NCBI GenBank assembly: GCA_051004735.1
Contig: JBPCKA010000101.1
Span: forward strand, 1-6,417
Length of the DNA: 6,417 nucleotides
DNA from: Euzebya sp051004735
Lineage (GTDB): Bacteria > Actinomycetota > Nitriliruptoria > Euzebyales > Euzebyaceae
Direction of reading: 5' to 3'
Part shown: positions 1-5,349 of the stretch, piece after piece
Layout of the letters: every line of letters begins with the position of its first letter
How positions within the stretch are numbered: the first letter of the stretch is position 1
Notes under the pieces: model-generated
Databases searched by the model: none
What the model saw: only the letters and a program-made list of their open reading frames with translations
What the model was told of the DNA's origin: nothing
Made by a program: the position numbers and the translations under genes

Positions 1-127
1 CCGACCCCAGCAGATCGTGGCTCCACGCCACAGTGGCACGCAGGGTTCGGTGGCGAGCCGGCCGGGCGACCAACCCCTCCTCTCCCGGATCTGGATCGAC
101 GTGGCCCTCGGCTGCCAGCCGCTCGAG
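1..127 (-). pseudogene. Fragment resembling the ATPase part of an AfsR/LuxR-type regulator, without its 5' part
   Basis: Read on the minus strand in a frame different from the hydrolase, 127-2 encodes LERLAAEGHVDPDPGEEGLV followed by ARPARHRTLRATVAWSHDLL. The second piece (about 61-2) closely matches the R-x-RTLRAT-x-xWSHDLL segment at the end of the NTPase region in AfsR-like, SARP and large LuxR-type regulators. No start belonging to such a gene is present upstream, because the hydrolase occupies that DNA. The gene would continue leftward off the window. It is either the remnant of a gene fused to the hydrolase by deletion or recombination, or evidence of a chimeric assembly. The family assignment rests on one short conserved segment. 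Confidence 0.5.
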
Positions 128-519
128 TACCGGTCTGGATCCTCGGCTGCGGCGGCCATGCCGATCGGCCCGCCCCAGTCCTGCATGACCAGGGTGATGT
201 CGGTCAGGTTCAGTTCCTGCACCAGTTCTGCCACGATCCGGCTGTGCTCCTCCGGGCCGAAGGCATAGCCCCCTCTCGCGCTCGACAGGCCCATCCCCGG
301 ATAGTCCGGCGCGACACATCGGAAGTCCGCACGCAGGTCGGCGATCATGTCCCGGTACAGGAACGACCAGGTCGGGTTGCCGTGCAGCATCAACAGGGTC
401 GGACCCTCGCCCTCGTCCAGGTAGTGGACGGTGCAGTCCTCGACCTCCGCGAAGTGACTGTCGTAGGGCAGCAGGGTGTCGTCAACCCAATCGGGCCGGA
501 TGCCGGGTGTGGGATTCAT
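1..519 (-). CDS. Haloalkane-dehalogenase-like alpha/beta hydrolase, N-terminal part only (partial, probably broken)
   Basis: From an ATG at 517-519 the minus strand encodes a protein starting MNPTPGIRPDWVDDTLLPYD. It carries the oxyanion-hole motif HGNPTWSFLYR (about residues 52-62), DYPGMGLSS after strand beta-4, and the nucleophile elbow VMQDWGGPIG (about 111-120). An Asp nucleophile followed by Trp in QDWGG is typical of haloalkane dehalogenases and close relatives, which cleave carbon-halogen bonds in the cytoplasm. Family likeness stops at EDPDR (about position 130). The frame stays open to position 1, but its residues no longer resemble a hydrolase and a different family reads in another frame there. 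The catalytic His, the acid and the cap domain are absent from the window. No clear ribosome binding site precedes the ATG; in-frame GTG (535-537) and TTG (529-531) are alternatives. The hydrolase identity of the first 130 residues is firm; the substrate is unknown. Confidence 0.72.
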   Translation of the reverse strand, partial: MNPTPGIRPDWVDDTLLPYDSHFAEVEDCTVHYLDEGEGPTLLMLHGNPTWSFLYRDMIADLRADFRCVAPDYPGMGLSSARGGYAFGPEEHSRIVAELVQELNLTDITLVMQDWGGPIGMAAAAEDPDRYSSGWQPRATSIQIRERRGWSPGRLATEPCVPLWRGATICWGR

Positions 520-599
520 GACGTCATTCAACCGCACGGCCCGCGCGACGCCGTACGCAGCTCCGAAAGCTGGGTCATGGAGCGGGTTCTACTACTTGT

Positions 600-623
600 G
601 ACCGTACTGTCGCTTGTACGGTC
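600..623. promoter_or_regulatory. Perfect 8+8 inverted repeat, candidate operator upstream of the hydrolase
   Basis: GACCGTAC (600-607) and GTACGGTC (616-623) are exact inverted copies separated by 8 bases. No T-run follows on either strand, so a rho-independent terminator is unlikely. The site lies about 80 bp upstream of the hydrolase start and about 60 bp downstream of tRNA-His. The size and symmetry suit a dimeric repressor such as a TetR-family protein, but no such regulator is in the window. Operator function is inference. Confidence 0.45.
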
Positions 624-659
624 GATGGGGGTGTTTTGCCCTCTGTCGGTCGGTCGCTG

Positions 660-682
660 TGAAACTCTGACCTGGGGTTTCA
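660..682 (-). other. Inverted repeat in the tRNA-His trailer
   Basis: TGAAAC (660-665) and GTTTCA (677-682) are exact inverted copies around an 11-base loop, directly after the CCA of tRNA-His in the direction of its transcription. It could form a small hairpin in the precursor 3' trailer. No T-tract follows, so terminator function is doubtful. Confidence 0.25.
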
Positions 683-759
683 TGGGGTGACCGACGGGAA
701 TCGAACCCGCGACCTCCGCGACCACAACGCGGCGCTCTAACCAACTGAGCTACGGCCAC
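683..759 (-). tRNA. tRNA-His (anticodon GTG)
   Basis: The cloverleaf is complete. The acceptor stem pairs GTGGCCG with CGGTCAC, the D arm is GCTCAGTTGGTTAGAGC, the anticodon arm is CCGCG-TTGTGGT-CGCGG with GTG at positions 34-36, and the T arm contains GGTTCGATTCC. Discriminator C73 faces a G at position 760, giving the extra G(-1) that marks tRNA-His. CCA is encoded (683-685 on the complement), unlike the other three tRNAs here. It is divergent from tRNA-Arg. Confidence 0.96.
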
Positions 760-819
760 CATGATGTTCCCCCCGAGTGATCGACGGGGGACGGGTGATG
801 GTACCGCTGATCATTGTCG

Positions 820-849
820 GTGACACGTCCAACCCGGACCCGTCATACT
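820..849 (+). promoter_or_regulatory. Candidate promoter of tRNA-Arg
   Basis: A -35-like GTGACA (820-825), an 18-bp spacer and a -10-like CATACT (844-849) would place the transcription start near 856, about 5 nt before the mature 5' end of tRNA-Arg. Both hexamers match the sigma-70 consensus at most positions. Confidence 0.5.
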
Positions 850-860
850 GTCCCATCCCT

Positions 861-934
861 GCCCCAGTAGCTCAGTGGATCAGAGCAGCGGGCTTCTATC
901 CCGTAGGTCGAGGGTTCGAATCCTTCCTGGGGCG
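861..934 (+). tRNA. tRNA-Arg (anticodon TCT)
   Basis: The acceptor stem pairs GCCCCAG with CTGGGGC. The D arm is GCTCAGTGGATCAGAGC, the anticodon arm is GCGGG-CTTCTAT-CCCGT with TCT at positions 34-36, and the T arm contains GGTTCGAATCC. The discriminator is G and CCA is not encoded, so it must be added after transcription. The gene reads AGA codons, which are rare in GC-rich genomes. Its 3' half overlaps the antisense end of the MFS gene. Confidence 0.95.
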
Positions 935-2110
935 CCGCAGCAGTCCGACCGGTGTGGTCAGCCCGACACCGGCGGCCAGGAACAACAACACACCGGCAGC
1001 CACGTACACCGCGCGCACGTCAACGAGGTCAGCAATCAGTCCACCAAGTGCCAGGGACACCAGACGGGCGCCATTCCACACGACGTCATAAAGGGCGAAA
1101 GTCCTGCCCCGAACCTCGGCCGGAACCACGGACTGCAGGGTCGACTGGTAGGCCACCATGCCGGTGGAGGTCGACATGCCGTAGGCCATCAACGCGCCCC
1201 CAGCCACAACGGGGTTGCTCACGGCCGCCAGGGTCAGGTCGACCGCGCCACGTACCGCGAAGGGTCCGAACAACCACCGTTTGTCCCCCGTGCGGATGAA
1301 TCGGCGCAGGAGCATCGGTCCAGCCGCGGCCCCCACACCGATCACCCCGAGGTAGACGCCGAAGCCCTCGGCTCCAACACCCAACCAGCGATCGGCCAGG
1401 ACGACAAGCAGGCCACTGGTGGCCCCAGCCGACAATGCCGCCAACAGTTGCACCACGGCCAGCCTGGTCAGCAGCGGATCCGAACGCACCGCGTCGATGC
1501 CGCCCATCACTCCACGCCAACCATGCACCAGGACGTCCGCTGGCGTCCGACCCGCTCGAAGCCCCAGCAGCAGCAGCCCAGACACGGCGAACGTGGCGGC
1601 GTTGATCGCAAAGGCTGATCCTGCGCCCCAGGTGGTCACGATCAGCCCGGCGACCGGGGCCAAGGCGATCTGGCTGACCACTGCAACTGTCCACATCGCG
1701 CTGTTCGCGACCACAAGATCATCCTCGGACACCACTTCGGGCAGCAGTGAACTGGCGGCAGGATTGAAGGTCACCGCTCCTGCGGACAACCCGAAGGCAG
1801 CCGCGTAGGCAACGACGACCGAGTCGGTGGTTGCCGCAAGGGCCAGGGCAACGACAACCCGGAACGCATCGGCTGACACCATCAGTGCCCCCCTGGGCGC
1901 GCGATCGGCGGCAAGTCCCGCCAACGGCCCGAACAGCAACACCGGCACTATCTCAACGATCACCGCACCGGCGACGCCCACACCCGAGCCGGTCAACTGA
2001 TAGACCAGCACAACCAGCGCCACGGAGTTGAACGCATCGCCGGCGCGGGAAACCGAGTGGGCCAGGAACAGCCTGCGGAACTGCGGGGAGCGGCGAAGCA
2101 GCCGACGCAT
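896..2110 (-). CDS. MFS efflux transporter
   Basis: This 404-residue membrane protein has hydrophobic segments throughout and belongs to the major facilitator superfamily. Its N-terminus (RRSPQFRRLFLAHSVSRAGD), the motif-A loop between TM2 and TM3 (GPLAGLAADRAPRG, about residues 61-74) and the late RGRTFALYDVVWNGARLVSL segment resemble the MefA/EntS-like drug and siderophore exporter group. It should export a small molecule across the cytoplasmic membrane by proton antiport; the substrate is unknown. Its ATG overlaps the TGA of the thioredoxin-like gene (TGATG), and a GGAG-like site lies 11 nt upstream, so the two are probably co-translated under the MerR-type promoter. The last 12 codons and the stop lie antisense within tRNA-Arg, which gives the tail RKDSNPRPTG. 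That tail is unlikely to matter functionally. Confidence 0.92.
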   Translation of the reverse strand: MRRLLRRSPQFRRLFLAHSVSRAGDAFNSVALVVLVYQLTGSGVGVAGAVIVEIVPVLLFGPLAGLAADRAPRGALMVSADAFRVVVALALAATTDSVVVAYAAAFGLSAGAVTFNPAASSLLPEVVSEDDLVVANSAMWTVAVVSQIALAPVAGLIVTTWGAGSAFAINAATFAVSGLLLLGLRAGRTPADVLVHGWRGVMGGIDAVRSDPLLTRLAVVQLLAALSAGATSGLLVVLADRWLGVGAEGFGVYLGVIGVGAAAGPMLLRRFIRTGDKRWLFGPFAVRGAVDLTLAAVSNPVVAGGALMAYGMSTSTGMVAYQSTLQSVVPAEVRGRTFALYDVVWNGARLVSLALGGLIADLVDVRAVYVAAGVLLFLAAGVGLTTPVGLLRRPRKDSNPRPTG

Positions 2111-2436
2111 CAGGTCAAGCGCTCCAACGGTGGCAGAGGGGGACCAGCAGCCAGGGCCTCACGCAACTGTGGAATTGTCGGCGAACCGGCCGGGCCAGCA
2201 GACGTCTGATACACCCGGCACGACAAACCGACGGGCTCATCACCTCTGGCAAACAGGTCACGTCCCTCGACCAAGATGCTGGGTGAGCCGCGAAACCCGA
2301 CGCGCTCGGCCTCCTCTGCGGTATCCACCCGCACATGTCTGACATTAAGTCCGAACTCAGCCGCCAGATTGGCAAGTCGAGCATCCAGGACCTGCCAGTT
2401 CGGGCAGTCATCGAAGTACAGCAGGGTCACGTCCAC
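2110..2436 (-). CDS. Small thioredoxin-fold protein (single active-site Cys)
   Basis: This 108-residue cytoplasmic protein begins MDVTLLYFDDCPNW, a beta strand followed by Cys11 at the place where thioredoxins have CxxC; here it is C-P-N-W, with only the first Cys. GFRGSPSILVEG (about residues 47-58) contains the cis-proline equivalent, Pro52. A second Cys, Cys73, sits in PVGLSCRVY. The pattern matches a family of actinobacterial thioredoxin-like proteins that I recall being found next to metal or mercury-type regulators; I infer a thiol/metal handling or reductase role. I chose the GTG at 2436 because GAGGA (2444-2448) lies 7 nt upstream and the fold begins there; a longer frame extends to 2556 but crosses the promoter. 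It is the first gene of a pair with the MFS gene and is read divergently from merR. Confidence 0.82.
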   Translation of the reverse strand: MDVTLLYFDDCPNWQVLDARLANLAAEFGLNVRHVRVDTAEEAERVGFRGSPSILVEGRDLFARGDEPVGLSCRVYQTSAGPAGSPTIPQLREALAAGPPLPPLERLT

Positions 2437-2473
2437 AGGGCAGTCCTCATCGCAAGCGATCCGATTGGCTCCG

Positions 2474-2505
2474 ACGGTAAACCTTCCAGTACGCTGGAAT
2501 GTCAA
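2474..2505 (-). promoter_or_regulatory. MerR-type operator/promoter for the thioredoxin-like/MFS genes
   Basis: On the minus strand there is a perfect -35 TTGACA (2505-2500), then a 20-bp spacer, then a -10-like TACCGT (2479-2474). The spacer contains the dyad TTCCAG-CGTA-CTGGAA (2499-2484), which extends with one mismatch to 22 bp. A dyad inside an over-long 19-20 bp spacer is the hallmark of promoters activated by MerR-family proteins through DNA untwisting. The predicted start near 2467 leaves a leader of about 30 nt with a good Shine-Dalgarno site. The site also lies about 25-50 bp upstream of the merR start, so the regulator may control its own transcription. Confidence 0.85.
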
Positions 2506-2530
2506 GAACGGCCACAGGATCGGAGTGCAG

Positions 2531-2971
2531 GTGCTGATCGGACAACTGGCAGCCACGACGGGGGTGCCAGCAAAGACTCTCCGGTTCTGGGAGGACGAAG
2601 GCCTGCTTCAGCCCCCATCGCGAACCTCCGCGGGCTACCGCGACTACGCCTCACCAGCCGTGGACCGGGTTCACTTCATCCTGAGCGCACAGGCCGCCGG
2701 ACTGACCTTGCGCCAGATCGGCGAGATCATCGCCATCCACGATGCCGGCAGCCCACCATGTCCCCATGCGGCCACCTTGGTGGCAGACCGCCTGTCAGAC
2801 ATCGAGACCCGACTTCTGGAACTCACCCAGGCCAGACAGAACCTGCAGGCGGTGCAACGGCGCCTGCAACTCCTGGATCCGGCGGACTGTGACAGCAGCG
2901 TGATCTGCTCCGCGATCGTGCCCGCGACGCGGCGAGGATCCGTCGCGTGGCAAAGTGGGAAAGCCTCATGA
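2531..2971 (+). CDS. MerR-family metal-type transcriptional regulator
   Basis: This 146-residue protein has an N-terminal winged helix-turn-helix (IGQLAATTGVPAKTLRFWED, then GLLQPP and GYRDY, residues 3-39), the second DNA-contact segment AAGLTLRQIGEI, and a dimerisation helix from about residue 80 to 112. Cys77 (PPCPHA), Cys120 (PADC) and Cys126 (VIC) match the metal-ligand layout of MerR/ZntR-type sensors. A Cys rather than Ser at the start of the dimer helix is known to mark divalent-metal sensors in contrast to CueR, so Zn, Cd, Pb or Hg are candidates. This does not prove metal binding. Two GTG starts are possible, 2525 and 2531; AGGA and GGAG lie 5 nt before each. The stop overlaps the next gene's start as ATGA. 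It probably acts on the dyad at 2484-2499. Confidence 0.9.
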   Translation: MLIGQLAATTGVPAKTLRFWEDEGLLQPPSRTSAGYRDYASPAVDRVHFILSAQAAGLTLRQIGEIIAIHDAGSPPCPHAATLVADRLSDIETRLLELTQARQNLQAVQRRLQLLDPADCDSSVICSAIVPATRRGSVAWQSGKAS

Positions 2972-4173
2972 CCGCCATTGATCCCACCACGCTGCGTACG
3001 CGCTTTCCCGCCCTTGTTGCCCACCCTGACGTGGTGCATACCTGCGCACCCGGCGGGACCCAGATCCTGGATACCGTCCTTGACGCCATGAGGGACGCGG
3101 CCATCCAAGCCAACGCCAACCAGCACGCCAGTTTCGACGCCAGCGGTCGCGTGGATGCGCTGTGTGATCATGCGCGGCTGCGCTTCGGGCAACTACTGGG
3201 TTCACAGCCCGAGGGGATCGTCTTCGGCCCGAACATGACCACGTTGACGTTTCACCTGAGTCATGCGCTGGACGAACTGCTTGCCACCGGCGGTGAGATC
3301 GTCTGCACCCGTCTGGACCACGACGCCAACGTCGCACCCTGGTTGGCGCTGGCCCAGCGCACCGGCGCAACCGTGCGGTGGATCGACATCACGCCCGATG
3401 GTCGGTTGGACCCCTCATCCATTTCCACGGCGATCACCCCCCGCACCCGGTTGGTCACCCTCCCGCTGGCCTCAAATGCCCTCGGCACCGTTGTTGATCC
3501 GACGGAACTGATCGCGGCCGCAAAGGCAGTCGGTGCGCTAACGGTGATGGATGCGGTCCACGGCGCACCGCACGTCCCGATCGATCGTCGGGGCATAGGC
3601 GTTGACGTGGTGCTGTGCTCCCCGTACAAGTTCTTCGGACCCCATGCCGGGGTGATGGCCGCCGATCCCGAACTGCTGGCCCGCTTCGGGCCTGACAAGG
3701 TCCGGCCCAGCCCGGACAGCGGCCCCGAGCGGTGGCAGACCGGCACGGCCAGTTTCGAGACCATCGCCGGATGTACCGCCGCCGCCGCGTACCTCTTGGA
3801 TGAGGTGACGTTGCCTGCTATCAGTGAGCATGAGCAGAACCTGAGCCAAGCGTTCCTGGAGGGGTTGAGTACGCGCCCTGACTGGACCCTGCACGGTCCG
3901 CCCAGTGCGACGGATCGAACCCCCACCTTCGCCGTCACCCATGCAATGGTCTCACCGGACGTGGTCGCCGCGATCCTTGCCGACCACAACATCAATGTCT
4001 ACGCCGGCCATTACTACGCCGTCGAGCCGATGACACGGCTGGGACTGTTCCACAACGGCGGGGCAGTGAGAATTGGGTTCGTCCATTACCACTCCGTGGA
4101 TGATGTGAACGGGGTACTGGCCGCCCTTGATGCGGTGACAACCGCAGGCACCGCAGAACCCGCCTCGGTCTAG
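2968..4173 (+). CDS. Cysteine-desulfurase-like PLP-dependent enzyme (class V aminotransferase fold)
   Basis: This 401-residue cytoplasmic enzyme is close to the desulfurase-like subfamily typified by Vibrio VC1184 (TIGR01976). Landmarks are APGGTQ near residue 28, FGPNMTTLTF, RLDHDANVAPW with His118 stacking on PLP, Asp195 in MDAVHGAPH binding the pyridine nitrogen, and Lys221 in SPYKFFGPH as the Schiff-base lysine. In group II desulfurases such as SufS the catalytic Cys lies in GHHCAQP; the aligned GHYYAVEP (347-354) has Tyr350 instead, and no Cys occurs nearby. Sulfur transfer by a persulfide is therefore unlikely, and the true reaction is open. I chose the ATG at 2968 because it overlaps the merR stop as ATGA, implying coupled translation; an in-frame GTG at 2947 is less likely. 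Confidence 0.88.
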   Translation: MTAIDPTTLRTRFPALVAHPDVVHTCAPGGTQILDTVLDAMRDAAIQANANQHASFDASGRVDALCDHARLRFGQLLGSQPEGIVFGPNMTTLTFHLSHALDELLATGGEIVCTRLDHDANVAPWLALAQRTGATVRWIDITPDGRLDPSSISTAITPRTRLVTLPLASNALGTVVDPTELIAAAKAVGALTVMDAVHGAPHVPIDRRGIGVDVVLCSPYKFFGPHAGVMAADPELLARFGPDKVRPSPDSGPERWQTGTASFETIAGCTAAAAYLLDEVTLPAISEHEQNLSQAFLEGLSTRPDWTLHGPPSATDRTPTFAVTHAMVSPDVVAAILADHNINVYAGHYYAVEPMTRLGLFHNGGAVRIGFVHYHSVDDVNGVLAALDAVTTAGTAEPASV

Positions 4174-4176
4174 CCC

Positions 4177-5103
4177 GTGCGTCTGCCCTGGCCGGTCGGA
4201 GGACGGTCGTCTGGCCGCCCCGCCCTGGACCCCCATCCCCGCGCCACCGGGGCGGCCCGCGAGGTCGTTGCAACCCATCGAGTGGCCACCGGGCCACAGC
4301 GTCTGGCCTGGGTCGCGATGCCGGCCGACGGGCTGGTCGGCCACGGGGGGCTGGTGCATCTGGGGTGGAGGGGGCCCGGGCTGCTGCGCCCCGGCGACGC
4401 CAGCGAAGCAGAGGGGCAGCCGTTGCACAGCGTCGCCCAGCTCACGGTGCTGCGTCAGGGCTCGGTTGAGCATCGTGACACCTTGGGCAACCGCGGAGTG
4501 GTCGAGGGACCGACGCTGATGATGATCTCGGGCGGATCGGGGGTGGTCAGCCAGATCGAACCGTCGCGCGCTGTGCGCCGTGACGGCGGGACTATGGATC
4601 TGATGACCGTGCGCTGGCTGCAGCCGGGTGCCCCCAGCGTCCCGACGTTTCGGACCGCCCCGATCCCCCCGCCCCGCCGGCAGGGCCGCAGCACGATAAC
4701 CACCCTTGTTGGAGGGGGCGACGCGGGCTTGCGTGACCCCAGCGGTACCCAGGTGATGGACGTCACAGTGGCAGCCGGCTCAACCGTGGACCTGCAGGTT
4801 CCCACGGATGGGGCCATCGCCGTGGTGGTCCGCGCCGGTACCGCATTGATCGGGGAAGGATTGGCCGCCGTTGAGGGCTTACACACGGCCATCCTGTCCG
4901 CCGACGCCCCTCGGCTCACCATCGCCACCCACCTTGAGGGAGGAGACGGCGCCCACGTGATCGTGATCAGCACGGCTGTTACCGCGCCTGTGATGGCCCA
5001 CCGCGGTGGCCTGATTGCGGCGCAGGATGAGCAGCTTCTTGCCCAGGTGTTGGAACGGGCCGAGACCGAGGGCTTCGGACCCCTGCCACGGCTGGACGGC
5101 TGA
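4177..5103 (+). CDS. Pirin-like bicupin with degenerate metal site
   Basis: This 308-residue protein follows the PLP enzyme after only 3 nt and is probably in the same transcript. The pirin pattern is clear in EHRDTLGN (residues 98-105), the glycine-rich ISGGSGV (117-123), and the C-terminal PVMAHRGGLIAA with a trailing helix ending EGFG. Canonical pirins bind Fe or another metal through HPHxxxE and HxE. Here the aligned segments are QPLHSVAQ (81-88) and SQI (125-127), so all four ligands are replaced by Gln, Leu, Ser and Ile. Quercetinase-type oxygenase chemistry is therefore unlikely; a structural or regulatory role is possible. The GTG at 4177 lacks a Shine-Dalgarno site, so reinitiation is likely; the first 45 residues are low in complexity and the true start could be further in. 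The gene ends 5 nt before the tRNA-Gly 3' end, convergently. Confidence 0.75.
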   Translation: MRLPWPVGGRSSGRPALDPHPRATGAAREVVATHRVATGPQRLAWVAMPADGLVGHGGLVHLGWRGPGLLRPGDASEAEGQPLHSVAQLTVLRQGSVEHRDTLGNRGVVEGPTLMMISGGSGVVSQIEPSRAVRRDGGTMDLMTVRWLQPGAPSVPTFRTAPIPPPRRQGRSTITTLVGGGDAGLRDPSGTQVMDVTVAAGSTVDLQVPTDGAIAVVVRAGTALIGEGLAAVEGLHTAILSADAPRLTIATHLEGGDGAHVIVISTAVTAPVMAHRGGLIAAQDEQLLAQVLERAETEGFGPLPRLDG

Positions 5104-5108
5104 GTGAG

Positions 5109-5179
5109 AGCGGGTGAGGGGAATCGAACCCCTGTAGCTAGCTTGGAAGGCTAGGGTTCTACCATTGAACTACACCCGC
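5109..5179 (-). tRNA. tRNA-Gly (anticodon TCC)
   Basis: The acceptor stem pairs GCGGGTG with CACCCGC. The D arm is short, the anticodon arm is CTAGC-CTTCCAA-GCTAG with TCC at positions 34-36, and the T arm is GGGGTTCGATTCCCC. The discriminator is T and CCA is not encoded. It is convergent with the pirin-like gene, so its trailer and any terminator must lie inside that coding region. Confidence 0.96.
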
Positions 5180-5190
5180 GGGGGTGGGGC

Positions 5191-5196
5191 AGTGTA
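5191..5196 (-). promoter_or_regulatory. Candidate -10 element for tRNA-Gly
   Basis: TACACT on the minus strand lies 11 nt upstream of the mature tRNA-Gly 5' end and fits the TANNNT pattern. No good -35 hexamer is visible at 16-18 bp; that stretch is nearly all G/C. Confidence 0.4.
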
Positions 5197-5349
5197 GCGC
5201 GGGGGGCCCGTGGGGGCGACGGTCACACAACGGACAGGGTGCCGTGGCCGTTCGGTCCGGATTATGGACTAGTCACGCCGGGAAGACCTGTAAAGCGATG
5301 GGATCCGGCGTCCGGAACTCCCCAACACCCCGTCGTAGGCAGTTGACCC
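5197..5349 (+). other. Intergenic region between tRNA-Gly and the Crp/Fnr gene
   Basis: This holds the divergent upstream regions of tRNA-Gly and the Crp/Fnr gene. The left end is extremely G-rich on the plus strand. A TTGACC (5343-5348) lies just before the Crp/Fnr start but has no convincing -10. Only a TGTGA-type half site (TCACA, 5223-5227) is present, not a full Crp or Fnr palindrome. I see no gene. Confidence 0.4.

Noticed and set aside
122..142. CTCGAG, ACCGGT and GGATCC in a row at the hydrolase junction, like a cloning polylinker.
   Set aside because: Two of the three sites fall out of the codons for the conserved EDPDR segment, and no vector sequence is seen nearby. It is best explained by chance, though it adds a small reason to verify the junction.
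875..1618. Plus-strand open frames over the MFS gene.
   Set aside because: They start inside tRNA-Arg and are rich in Gln, His, Arg and Pro, as expected for the shadow of a GC-rich membrane-protein gene.
2437..2556. N-terminal extension of the thioredoxin-like protein to an upstream ATG at 2556.
   Set aside because: It would cross the MerR-type promoter and its predicted transcription start; the GTG at 2436 has a good ribosome binding site and matches the fold boundary.
935..5108. A duplicated tRNA 3' end (att site) marking an integrated element.
   Set aside because: The GGTTCGAATCC core recurs only in tRNA-Pro; no copy was found inside the block and no integrase is present.
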